From Cytophagales bacterium (GTDB lineage: Bacteria; Bacteroidota; Bacteroidia; Cytophagales; 172606-1): a stretch of DNA of 64,000 bases. Of this stretch, positions 20,393 through 30,703 are shown one piece after another; position 1 is the first letter of the stretch; each line of letters begins with the position of its first letter. The translations under genes and the position numbers were made by a program. A model generated the notes under the pieces. That model was not told the DNA's origin. It saw only the letters and a list, made by a program, of their open reading frames with translations, and searched no databases. Location: contig JAUJNL010000027.1 of the NCBI GenBank assembly GCA_030448185.1, positions 1 to 64,000 of the forward strand, in the 5' to 3' direction.

Positions 20393-23054
20393 CTACTGTT
20401 TTACGAACTTAACCGTTTTGGCGCCTTTCACGGTGTGCAACCGGAGCAGGTACAGACCTGGTTTCAGGCCGGATACCTCCACTTGCACCGCATGCGAACT
20501 TACTGCCCGGTGGGTATTAGCCAGGTGCAGTTTCCCGGTGCCGTCCGTGATCTGGGTAGCGGTAACTTCCGAAGCGGGAATAGAAAGTTGTACCGTTAAA
20601 CCATTTTCGACCGGATTAGGATAAGCCCTGGTAATGACTGACTCGGCGGATGCGATACGGTTTCCTTCCGACGAAACTCGGGCTGAAGGAGTAGCGGGTA
20701 CCACTTCGATGGCTGAGATCTTCGCGTAATCGGATGAGCCCTTAATAAAATTAATATTCAGCGTTCCATCCGTAACGCTAACCGTAAAGCTCTCCTGAAT
20801 GGCTTTCATCGCTCCTCCGGCTTTGGCAAAGACGTCGTACTCAGTAAGCTTACGTGCTCCTTCGATGTCGACATTGAACTTACGGGAACCGATGCCGCCT
20901 TGGGCTACATTACCCCAATACAACTCGTTGAAATGCAGGATTACCTGATACATGCCATTGCCGGTCTGTAGGTTGTAACTAAACTCACCCCAACGTTCGG
21001 TGCGATATAACTCATCCTCCTCGGTATCAGCTACTTCTCCCGTTACAGTGTAGGTGTTGCCATCGGTGAAAAAACCATCTGTCTGAAAGATTTTTCCTTC
21101 CTGGGTAGTGACTACTGGCCCACCAGCATTGATGCGAGCCGTATTTTTAACCGGCAGGATTTCAAGCGCCGACACTTTGGCAAGACCCGCACTGCCCTTT
21201 ACAAAATCAATATTCAAGCTGCCGTCCGTCACATTTACCCGGATCGTCTCTACGGTAGCTTTCAGGGCGCCTCCGGCTTTGGCAAAGATGTCGTACTCAG
21301 TAAGCTTACGTGCCCCTTCCATATCGACATTGAACTTACGGGAGCCAACCCCGCCTTCGGTCAGATTACCGAATTGCAATTCAGCAAAGTGCAGTACTAC
21401 GTCATACGCACCGTTACCAACGGTAAAGTTATAATTGAACTCCCCGAAGCGTTCGGAACGGTATAATTCGTCATCTTCCGTATTGGCAATTTCGATGGGA
21501 ATTGGCAGGGAGAAAGCCGTGCCACCAGTCACGTATAACTCATAATTAAATACCCGACCATCCACGGCTGTGTAGGTACTGCCACCGGCATTGAGACGTC
21601 CCCAGGCTTCGGGAATCGTTATCGGGGCAAGCTTCCAGAGTTCGGCGCCACTTACGCCATTATTAGCCGTAAAAAACAAGGCATTGTTAAACAGCGTCAG
21701 ATACTGAGGATCAGAACTTCCGGCCTCGGATCTGATGTCGGCCGCACGGCGGGTTCCGGTAGAGGTGCCATCGGTTCGCCATAACTCGTTGCCACTGGTA
21801 CCATCATCAGCCGTGAAGAACACACTGCCGCTAACTGACGTAATTTGATCGAGATCAGCCACCTGGCTGGTAAAATTCCTGATCGATACGGTTCCCGCTT
21901 CGGTGCCATCGGATCGGAATAAGCTTACCTGCCGGCCAAAGCTGGGCGAATAAATGGTACGACCAAAATACAGCAGGCCGTTCACATTAGTCAGATCGTA
22001 TACGCTTACTATCGGACCGGGTCTGGGTGGGTAAAAACCAGTTACTACTGAAGTTTCTCCCGTGGAACCGTCCAGTTTGCAAAGCCACCGGCCATTAGGG
22101 TTGTCGGCAAAAGTCGTAAAGTACAGGAGGTTATTAACTGCAGTCAGGTTACTAGGGAAAGAACCTTTGGGCTGCCCATCCGCCCAGTCTCCCGCCAATA
22201 CGTCTTGCGCCAACACGGTTCCCGCCGTGGTACCGTCACTTTTCCAGAGTTCGGTGCCTTTGACGCCGTCATTAGCGCCAAAGTAAAGAATGCCTTTGAA
22301 ATTGGTCAGGGATACCGGGTCAGAACTGGCCGGGGTATTATTTTCACTGTTAACGGACGGGTTAATGTCTTTGACTAACACCGTTCCGGCCGCAGTGCCA
22401 TCGCTTTTCCAGAGTTCCCGGCCATGGGTGCTTTCGCTGGCCACGAAGAACAGCGTATTATTTACCGGGGTCAGGGAAAAAGGATTAGCCGAGCCGGTCG
22501 AACTTATATCCTTGACCAACACGGTTCCGGCTGCGGTGCCATCGCTTTTCCAGAGTTCCCGGCCGCCCGTAGCGCCGGAGGCCGCAAAGAATAAAGTGCC
22601 GTTCACATTGGTGATTTGCTGTGGCAACGAAGCGGTATTACCCGCCACAATATCCTTCACCAGCACGGTGCCTTCCGCGGTGCCATCTCTTTTCCAAAGT
22701 TCCAGTCCGTGAATCCCATCATCGGCCACAAAATACAAGGTACCATTAATAAGGGTTAGTTCGACAAGGCCGGAGCCGGCGGAACCCGGGCGGATATCCT
22801 TCACCAGCACGGTGCCTTCCGGGGTACCATCACTTTTCCAAAGTTCGGAACCAGTACCATTGGCCGCCGCCGAGAAGTACAGCTGGCCAGTGAGGGTAAC
22901 CGTTCCGGACGGATTGGAACCTTCCGGTCCTTCGTAAATGTCTTTCACTAAAGCCGACTGACAGGATACTTGCCAGCTCAGCAACAGGAAGCATAATCAG
23001 CTGAATTCCGGAAAAGAACCAGGGTTTTCTGCTGGATTGGTAGTAGTACTGCAT
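20393..23054 (-). CDS. ELWxxDGT-repeat, double-malectin, T9SS-exported surface protein
   Basis: An approximately 885-residue exported protein. The true start is the ATG at 23054 (MQYYYQSSRKPWFFSGIQL), which gives a signal peptide. One base appears missing near 22985, and downstream 863 codons are open. About nine repeats of roughly 48 residues follow, each with ELWKSDGTxxGTVLVKDI; these probably form a beta-propeller. Two malectin-like carbohydrate-binding domains come next (RLNAGGSTYTAVDGRVF and RINAGGPVVTTQEGKIF). A T9SS type A sorting tail closes the protein (RAYPNPVENGLTVQLSIPA to TVKFVKQ). It is probably a cell-surface glycan-binding protein. A close but badly frameshifted paralogue is at 32794-35422, on the other side of the SusCD pair. 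Confidence 0.85.
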
Positions 23055-23764
23055 GAGAAAAATGGATTGAGAGGGTGTGGGTGAAAAGGTAATTTTAGTA
23101 CGAACCAGGGCTACGTACGCGGCCGCAATCAGAGAACGTATGGGCAAAATGGACGATATCTAATGATACAGTATTCAGGATCAACGAATTACTTCTTATC
23201 CGGAAAATGGACAGAATAGACAACTGGGTTATGCCGGATCAATAGAGACCATGGGTGACATATGACGTTAGTAACCCCGAAGAACCCGATGGTAATAGGC
23301 CGAATGCAATAAGTGGGAGAATTACCAGCCAAGGGTCCGCGGACAGATCAGAAAACAAGGCTGAGCCCGCGGTAATCGAAGCTATGTTGTTAAAATAAAG
23401 AGAATCCGCTATAATTCCGGAAGTACTAAGAGCAGGACTAAACAAACAGGTTAACTAAGAAACGCACCCTGGCAAAGATGAAAAAGTGTTACTGGTGCGT
23501 AAATGATACTCATAATACTCCGTTTAAAATGGTTGGTTTCTCATTTTTATTTTGTTTTTACAGGAAGTGGTTTGCGGGAGATTAAGTGCGATAAAAGAGC
23601 AGGTAACCTTACGCACAAGGATACAAACAATCTCTGCAGATGTCAATAGGCAAACTGGAGCTAAATGAAAATTTTATAATCTTTTATACTGAATGACTGG
23701 AATCAGGCATAATTTTCTAATTATTAATCCGGAGAATTAAACATTTCAAGTTTGGCCCTGATCA
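23055..23764. other. Long intergenic stretch with no intact gene
   Basis: About 700 bases between the ELWxxDGT gene start and a glycosidase remnant. It is AT-rich toward 23520-23750. A 68-codon minus-strand frame (23239-23445) is hydrophobic but has no start context or family signature, so it is not called. The missing front of the remnant at 23765 is not recognisable here. Confidence 0.4.
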
Positions 23765-23977
23765 ATGTTGCCGGGAACAGGCCGACAAAACGTGTATGGT
23801 TACGATGAAGTACCTCCATTGGGGCCTTTGCAAGTAAAGATCCGTTTGCCGAAGCGCCCCTTAAAAGTTACTTTGCAGCCACAAAGCGAGAAGCTTAACT
23901 ATACTTTCGCTGGAAATACTCTTTCCGTGGCCGTACCCAGACTGCATATTCATTCAATCCTGATGGTCGAGTCGTAA
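23765..23977 (+). pseudogene. C-terminal remnant of a glycoside hydrolase-like protein
   Basis: The 70 codons read as the end of a larger enzyme: a VPPLGPLQVKIRLP strand, then VTLQPQSEKLNYTFAGNTLSV and a closing VPRLHIHSILMVE. This resembles the C-terminal beta-sandwich of glycosidases of the alpha-fucosidase or GHL6-like, beta-galactosidase-trimerisation type; the resemblance is from memory. There is no start signal or catalytic domain upstream. It is best read as the leftover of a deleted gene at the edge of the sulfatase/SusCD locus. Confidence 0.5.
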
Positions 23978-24007
23978 ACGGGAAGGTGGGGCGCTGGTTC
24001 GACGTTC

Positions 24008-24188
24008 GACACTCCTTGTTCGATGTTTGTAACTGCCTGTTGTACAATTCTTTGATTAAGAGTTGATACGTAATAGCTCAATTCATTTCAATAGAGCTGA
24101 TGTAAATTGATTAGCAATCAGTTATCTTGATTGAGATTCTTTTTGCGTTCTTTTTGTGCCCATTTCTTTTATTCACGCCAAGAGGCAA
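24008..24188. repeat. Dispersed repeat, copy 2 (partner at 16258-16468)
   Basis: The outer part is in the same orientation as the first copy. The inner part (24108-24188, ending ATTCACGCCAAGAGGCAA) is inverted relative to it. It lies between the glycosidase remnant and the sulfatase gene and has no coding capacity. Confidence 0.6.
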
Positions 24189-24346
24189 ATCAGCAACTAT
24201 TCAAATACCTGTTATCCGGTAAAAGAGTGAAGTAGTCCGCCGGGTAGCAGGTTACAAATCCAGGCAAATTCTCTCTTCCATCATAGTAAAGCTATAATTA
24301 GCGTTTATCTACATTTTATTGCACATTTCCGGTGATGCTTACCCCT

Positions 24347-25759
24347 ATGCTAAAACGCCTCTCCATTTTCCTCCTGATCCTGCTATTGAATTATTGGCCT
24401 GGCTACGCTCAAAAGGTTGAAAAGCCCAATATTATCTTTCTGTTTGCCGATGATCTGGGCTGGGGGGATTTGGGCTGTTACGGGAACGGAGTCATCAAAA
24501 CGCCTAACCTGAATAAGCTGGCAGGAGAGGGCATTTTGTTCACGCAGTTTTACGTTTCGGGAAGCGTTTGTTCGCCCAGCCGGGCCGCCATCATGGCCGG
24601 CAAGTACCCGGCGCGGCTTTCGGTTCACGGTCACTTTGCCACCACTGATCTAAATAAGAAGCGTGACATGCCTGACTATCTGGATCCCAAAGAGGTAACC
24701 CTAACGCGGTTACTCAAAGGCAACGGCTACCTAACCGGGCATTTTGGCAAGTGGCACCTGGGAGGCGGGCCAGCGGCTCCACTGCCAGACGCCTACGGTA
24801 TTGATTCCTTTAGAATAGCTACCGGCAGTGATGTTGCCGCGGAGAAGGACTTAGACATCTGGTCCGCCAAGAACCGTCCGGTGAGTTCCAAATTGGTGGT
24901 AGACGAAACCATGCGTTTTCTGGATGGCCGCGACAAGAAAAAGCCTTTCTACCTCAATGTCTGGTTTGCCGACCCGCATGCTACGCTGAACCCATCCGAA
25001 GAACAGATGGAGCCGTACCGGGGGGCCGGACCAGGCAAAAGCGTTCCGCACCGCGGCGCCACTGAAATTTACTACGCTACTGTAACCGAAATGGACAAGC
25101 AGATCGGCCGCCTGCTGGATTACCTGCAAACCCAGGGCCTGGCTGAAAACACCATCATCATTTTCTCCAGTGATAACGGGCCGGAGGATATACATATATC
25201 TAATGCATCACACTCGGGAGTAGGTAATGCGGGACCTTTCCGGGGACGGAAACGGAGTTTGTACGAAGGAGGGGTACGGGTACCTTTTCTGGTACGTTGG
25301 CCTAAAGGTACACCCGCTGGTAAGGTAGACACTACCTCAGTCATTGCCGGCGTGGACTTTATTCCTACGCTTTGCAAAATCACCGGTACCAAACTTCCGG
25401 CTAATACGCAATTGGACGGGGAAGATATGTCTGCTTCCTTCCGGGGAACGCCCACGCCCCGAACCCAGCCCCTGATGTGGGAATGGCGGTTCCGCGTATT
25501 TGGTGAACCCTTCCACCGGAGTCCCATGCTTTCCATCCGGCAGGGCAACTGGAAACTGTTGATCAATCCGGACCGCAGCCGCGTGGAATTGTACGATATT
25601 CCCCGTGATCCGACTGAGATGAACAACGTAGCCGCCGCGCATCCGGACGTGGTAAAGGAGCTTTCAGCAAAGGTATTGGCCTGGCAGCAAACCTTGCCCA
25701 AAGGACTGGTAGAGTCCGAGGCCGGAAAGAACAGTTATTCCTGGCCAGCCGGTAAGTAA
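24347..25759 (+). CDS. Arylsulfatase-type sulfatase, exported
   Basis: A 470-residue sulfatase that removes sulfate esters, here probably from a polysaccharide. The ATG at 24347 gives MLKRLSIFLLILLLNYW, a signal peptide; a GTG at 24332 would add five residues. The metal-binding start is PNIIFLFADDLGWGDLGCYG. The active-site motif CSPSR has Cys75 as the formylglycine precursor, followed by AAIMAGKYPAR. Other family motifs are GHFGKWHLGG, IIFSSDNGPE and GVRVPFLVRWPKG. Everything needed is present. It needs a formylglycine-generating or anSME maturase encoded elsewhere. It sits directly upstream of the SusC/SusD pair, and a second, frameshifted sulfatase lies at 38180-39594, which supports a sulfated-glycan locus. 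Confidence 0.92.
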   Translation: MLKRLSIFLLILLLNYWPGYAQKVEKPNIIFLFADDLGWGDLGCYGNGVIKTPNLNKLAGEGILFTQFYVSGSVCSPSRAAIMAGKYPARLSVHGHFATTDLNKKRDMPDYLDPKEVTLTRLLKGNGYLTGHFGKWHLGGGPAAPLPDAYGIDSFRIATGSDVAAEKDLDIWSAKNRPVSSKLVVDETMRFLDGRDKKKPFYLNVWFADPHATLNPSEEQMEPYRGAGPGKSVPHRGATEIYYATVTEMDKQIGRLLDYLQTQGLAENTIIIFSSDNGPEDIHISNASHSGVGNAGPFRGRKRSLYEGGVRVPFLVRWPKGTPAGKVDTTSVIAGVDFIPTLCKITGTKLPANTQLDGEDMSASFRGTPTPRTQPLMWEWRFRVFGEPFHRSPMLSIRQGNWKLLINPDRSRVELYDIPRDPTEMNNVAAAHPDVVKELSAKVLAWQQTLPKGLVESEAGKNSYSWPAGK

Positions 25760-25870
25760 GTATCGGGCCGGTAATCGGATCTGGCAGCTATAAAACAATT
25801 GGAGCGGCTGATTCTGGAAATAGTATAGAGATAGCTATTTTAATCAAACAGGAGCGTTGCCTCCTTGCTC

Positions 25871-25906
25871 ATCCTCTCAATACTTTTACTTAAGTATTGA
25901 GAGGAT
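25871..25906 (+). terminator. Strong hairpin between sulfatase and susC
   Basis: A perfect 15-bp stem, ATCCTCTCAATACTT with AAGTATTGAGAGGAT, has a six-base loop (25886-25891) and is followed by TTATTTTCTCC. It separates the sulfatase transcript from susC, or attenuates read-through. Confidence 0.75.
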
Positions 25907-27710
25907 TTATTTTCTCCTGTTCAAGTGGTTTTAACGGAGGAACGAGAGGTTGCTGCACCGGCAATTGCTGCGGATGGCGTTGGGAACTGGTCTTTGTCTG
26001 TTCAGTGACTTGCCCACCTTTTCGCAGGAATTCGCTTCCGCTGTCATTTTGCAGGATGATAAGAAAGGGGAGAAGCGCCGCTCTTTGCAAAGTGTACTGA
26101 CCGAGCTGGAAGCCGAGTACCACGTCCACCTCAATTACGAGAGTAAAGTGATTGAAAATAAATACGTGCCGGCACAGCCTTCCCGCCGGTCCGGCAAGAA
26201 CCTGGAAGCCCAATTACACCGCCTGCTGCAGCCCCTGTCTCTGAAGTTTAAGCAGGTAAGCGGCGACTATTACATCATTTACCCGGAAGGTGAAAAGAAA
26301 TCGATTGAAAAAATTGAAGCCGCTAAAGGCGAGGACAATACCTCCGGCCGGGATACTTCGGAAGATATATTTTACCCGATGCAATCGGTAAACAATATGC
26401 TCCGCCAGACCCTAAACCAATCCCAGGTTAACGCCCTGGCCATATCCGGGCAGGTCAGCGATGATAACGGCAACGGGTTGCCCGGCGTAACTGTGCTGGT
26501 AAAAGGAACCACCAATGGTACTACTACCGATGCCGAAGGGAAGTATACCCTCAATGCCCCGGATGGCAATGGCACCTTGGTGTTTTCCTTTATCGGCTAC
26601 GTGACCGAGGAGGTTCCCATCAATAACCGTTCGGCGATTAATGTGTCGCTGGTACCCGATATCAAAGCCCTTAATGAAGTAGTTGTAATTGGCTATGGTC
26701 AGCAGAAGAAAGCGGATTTGACTTCCTCCATCGCCGTGGTAAGTTCAGAAGACATGGCCCGGGCTCCGGTAGCCTCTTTTCAACAGGCCATTCAGGGCCT
26801 TTCCCCGGGAGTATCCGTGGAAATGGGCAAAGCGGCTCCCGGTAATGGGGCCAAGGTCCGGATCCGGGGCGTTGGCTCCGTAAATAATACCGACCCGCTG
26901 TATGTGATTGACGGCGTTCCGGTTGGAGGACCTGGTTCCACGAACATGAACGACATTGAAAGCATTCAGATCCTGAAAGATGCTGCCGCCTGCGCCATTT
27001 ATGGTTCGCGGGGTGCCAATGGGGTGGTACTTATCACGACTAAGCGGGGCAAAAAAGGCGAATTGAAAATTTCCGGATTTACTTCTTACGGCGTGCAGCA
27101 GCCCTGGAAAAAACTTGACCTGCTCAACAACCAGGAGTACGCCCTGATTATGAACGAAGCTGCCACCAATGCGGGGTTGAAGCCCCCCGCCCGGGTAATG
27201 GATATTCTGAATGATTCCACGGGCAGATACGGCCCGGGCACCGACTGGCAGGATGCGGTTTTCCGGACGGCCCCCATCCAGGAACACAACCTTTCCTTCT
27301 CCGGTGGTACCGACCTGATGAACTTCAACGTGTCGGGTGGGTATTTCAATCAGGAAGGTATTCTGATTAATACCAATTTTTCAAAGTATTATCTCCGGAT
27401 AAACACCGATTTCAAGCGGGGTAAATTCAAGTTCGGCGAATCGCTGGGCCTTAATTACTCCCGAAAAAGAAACCCGATTGTGTCGGGTGGCCGCGAAATC
27501 CTGGAACACATGGTGAAGCAGACCTCAGCCGTTCCCATTTACGATCCGGCTAATATACCCGGTGGCTTCGGTGGCGCCGAAGCGATAGATGACCAGGATG
27601 CCGAAAACCCGGTGCTGGTATCATCCCGGACCATTGACCTGGATCACGCCTTTGGTCTGCTCGGGAACGTGTACGGAGAATACGAAATTATCAAAGGACT
27701 GCGCTTGCGG

Positions 27711-27720
27711 GCCAACATAG
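27711..27720. repeat. 10-bp target-site duplication, left copy
   Basis: GCCAACATAG directly abuts the left end of the insertion element and is repeated exactly at 28881-28890. The length fits ISAs1-family insertion. Confidence 0.95.
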
Positions 27721-28880
27721 CAGGGCTGTACAGTTTATGTATAATATATTGGACCTTAGTAGATTTGCATGAAAAACACAATAGAGATGGGGACAAATTT
27801 ACTCTCATATCTGGAAAACATACCTGACCCACGTCGTCGGGCTGGTAGTCGGCACCCTTTACCAGCGGTGCTGGCGATGGTAATCATGGGTAACTTGAGT
27901 GGACGGTATGGCTACCGGGAACTAGCCCGTTTTATGCAACGACACGCGGGGAATTTGTGAGATTATTTGGCTTTGGGCATGGCGTACCTAATCATGTAAC
28001 GATTAGTAGTTTACTAGGTAAGTGGATTTTCAAGCCGTCAAGCAGCAGTTTGAAGCCTGGATGCAAAGTCAACACCTGCTGGTAGAAAACTATTCCTGGA
28101 TGGAAAGAGTTTGAAATCTACCTTAAGTGATTATAATAAAAGCTACCAGGACTTTGTGGCCATGGTCCAGGTGTTTTCGCATCAGTCTGGTTTAGTGCAT
28201 AGCCTGGAAGCTTATCATAATGGCAAGGAAGATGAAGCAAAAGTGGTCAGAGCGTTAATCCAACAACTGCATCTAAAGGCGCTATGCTCACGCTGGATGC
28301 GCTGCATTGCCAAAAAACACTAGCCGTGATTGTTGAATCCGGCAATGATTACTTGATTCAGGTAAAAGGCAATCAAGACAAGCTCTTAACACTTATCAAG
28401 CAGGAAGCCCTTGCCCAAAAGCCTACTGATAGCCATGAAAGCCGCACAAGAACCGGGGCAGACTCGAACATCGGAGGGTACAGCTTTATAAAGCTCCCCG
28501 CATTGGCAGCAGACGTACGTAGGTATTGCTTGCTTTCTCGTGCTGAGACGATGGGGATTAAGAAAGGCAAAACCTATGATAAGACCCATTACTATATCCT
28601 GAGCCGCAACATGCAGGAAGCCGCTCAGGCTGGAGAACTTATCCGTTCCTACTGGTCAGTGGAGAATCGCTTACACTACGTAAAAGATGTCACAATGGGA
28701 GAAGACAAAAACCAGATTGCTCACAAACAGGCTGCCAAAAATGTATCCTTGCTCAAAAATATTGCCTTGAACTTAATGCGCCTAAAAGGATATAAATGTG
28801 TCAAAACGGCCATTGATCTCCATGCGCACAATATTAAAACCCTATTTCAGTGGTTGTTATAACTAAACTGTACAGCCCTG
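27721..28880 (+). mobile_element. ISAs1-family insertion sequence
   Basis: The element is 1,160 bp. Its 17-bp terminal inverted repeats are perfect: CAGGGCTGTACAGTTTA at 27721-27737 and its reverse complement at 28864-28880. It is flanked by a 10-bp target duplication. Ends beginning CAGGGC and 8-10 bp duplications are typical of ISAs1. It carries one transposase gene in the same direction as susC. Confidence 0.95.
27769..28862 (+). pseudogene. ISAs1-family transposase, frameshifted
   Basis: The N-terminus reads SYLENIPDPRRRAGSRHPLPA, then LAMVIMGNLSGRYGYRELARFM, both typical of ISAs1 transposases. Frame changes near 27955, 28030-28110 and 28290 split the gene. The pieces supply the DDE residues: a first Asp just before the GKSLKSTLSDYN stretch, a second in LTLDALHCQK, and Glu in SVENRLHYVKDVTMGED. 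The C-terminus (AKNVSLLKNIALNLMRLKGY) is intact. If the frame changes are real the element cannot move by itself. Because both IRs and the target duplication are perfect, the insertion is recent and sequence errors are at least as likely. Confidence 0.88.
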
Positions 28881-28890
28881 GCCAACATAG
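28881..28890. repeat. 10-bp target-site duplication, right copy
   Basis: An exact copy of GCCAACATAG (27711-27720) follows the right inverted repeat of the element. Confidence 0.95.
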
Positions 28891-30703
28891 GGCTCGACTT
28901 CTTCCCCAACCGTGGCCTGACGCACAACCTGGCTTATGCCACCAGTAAACACAACCGGGCTTATAACGGAGTAAATGAAACCTTCTCTAACGGCAATAAA
29001 ATCCTACACGAGTATACACTGAACTATGACAAATCGTTCGGGAATCATAACATCCAGGGCGTAATTGGCTACAGCCAGGAACACCAGCGGAACCGGGACT
29101 TCAGGTCATTTGTGGAAGGGTTGCCCAATGAGGAAATAACTGCATTAGGAGTAGGTACCCTCAACCCGGCAGTAGGCGGCGGGGAGAGTGAATGGGCCAT
29201 TCGTTCGCAGCTGGCTCGGGTCATGTACAATTACCGGGGCAAGTACCTGCTGACCGCCAATGTGCGGAGAGACGGTTCTTCCCGGTTCCGGAATCATACC
29301 TGGGGCGTTTTCCCCTCGGCATCGGCCGGCTGGCGGATCAGTGATGAGCCGTTTCTGGCGGACAACCGTTTCATCAGCGACCTGAAATTAAGGGCCAGTT
29401 ACGGGGTGCTGGGTAACCAGAATACTGGCAACTATCAGTACCAGCTCAACGTGAATCCGGATCAGAATTATGCGTTTGGCATCACGCCGGCCATTGCGCA
29501 GGGATCTGCCCCCACGGCTTTCGGCAACCCGGATATCCGTTGGGAAACGACTTACTCTACTGACTTCGGACTGGATTTAGGTTTGTTTAATGACCGGCTG
29601 ACCATTATAGCTGATTATTACTTTAACCGCACCAAGGATATGCTGCTGGGCGTGCCCATTCCGCATTCCACTGGCATCACCAACAATCCGACCCTGAACT
29701 ACGGCGGTGTGCAGAACCAGGGTTTTGAACTGGGTGCCACGTACCAGAAAAATCAGGGAGAATTTCAGTACGGCGTGACCGCCAATTTCACTACCTATAA
29801 GAATAAAGTGCTGCAGTTGGGTCCCAGCGACGAGCCGCTAACGGCGGGCAATACGGAATTTGGCAGCGTCAGCCGCACGGCTGTGGGCCGTTCCATCGGG
29901 GAATTCTACGTTTATAAAACCAATGGCCTATACCAGTCGCAGGAAGAGATCAACGCCATGAACATCAACCCCGATTCGAAAGTGAAATTTGCTCCCAACG
30001 CCAAGCCGGGTGATGTCCGCTTCGTAGACCTGAACCAGGACGGCATTCTGAATGCGGACGACCGGGCATTTGTGGGCAGTCCCATTCCGAAGTTTGAGAG
30101 CAGTCTGCGGTTCAGCGCTTCCTTTAAAGGTTTTGATGCATCAGTATTTATACAGGGCGTGTACGGTAATAAAATTTTTAACGAAATGGTCGTATGGACG
30201 CAGGGGTCGCACCGCTTCTTCAATCTGAGCACGGATATCCTCAACCGCTGGACGCCGGAAAATCCCAATACGGACATTCCCCGCGTAGTCACTAAAGATC
30301 CCAACGGCAACCTGCAGCCTTCGGACCGGATGGTGGAAGACGGCTCGTACCTGCGAATGAAAGACGTAACCATCGGCTACACCTTTCCCGAAATGATTAC
30401 CAAACGGCTGAAGATGTCGAGCCTGCGGGTATACGTGCAGAGTTACAACCTGCTCACCTTCACCAAATACTCCATGTACGATCCGGAAATTGGTTCAGGA
30501 GCTCAGGGAGCCGGTGGCACGGATAATACTTCCCGGGGCATTGACAATGGCATTTATCCCCAGCCCCGGATGTTTACCGGCGGGTTACAATTTACCTTCT
30601 GATGTGAGTTATTGAGTGCATGAGTTACTGAGTGAATGCGTGAAAAGGGGGTAAGCGGTTACAATGCACCTTGTTAAACTATTGAAAATTAATATATAAA
30701 CTA

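Larger units (their letters stand above)
25950..30602 (+). pseudogene. SusC/RagA TonB-dependent outer-membrane transporter, interrupted by an IS
   Basis: An outer-membrane importer for oligosaccharides, partner of SusD. The first part (25950-27720) holds an STN domain (about residues 45-115, SLQSVLTELEAEYHVHLNYE), a CarboxypepD-regulatory-like domain (ISGQVSDDNGNGLPGVTVLV), the SusC signature around ALNEVVVIGYGQQKKADLT, and the plug (RIRGVGSVNNTDPLYVIDGV). The barrel continues after the insertion at 28891. Removing 27721-28880 plus one 10-bp target copy joins ANI to GLDFFPN in frame and gives 1,160 codons, a normal SusC length. The start is uncertain: TTG at 25950 has GGAGG ten bases upstream, and the ATG at 25974 is the alternative. 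With the IS present, only the N-terminal half could be made. Confidence 0.92.

Noticed and set aside
22200-22870. DNA repeats containing the ELWKSDGT codons, considered as an array of regulatory repeats
   Set aside because: They are in-frame protein repeats of the ELWxxDGT propeller.
23239-23445. A 68-codon hydrophobic minus-strand frame
   Set aside because: No sensible start and no family likeness; the region looks non-coding.
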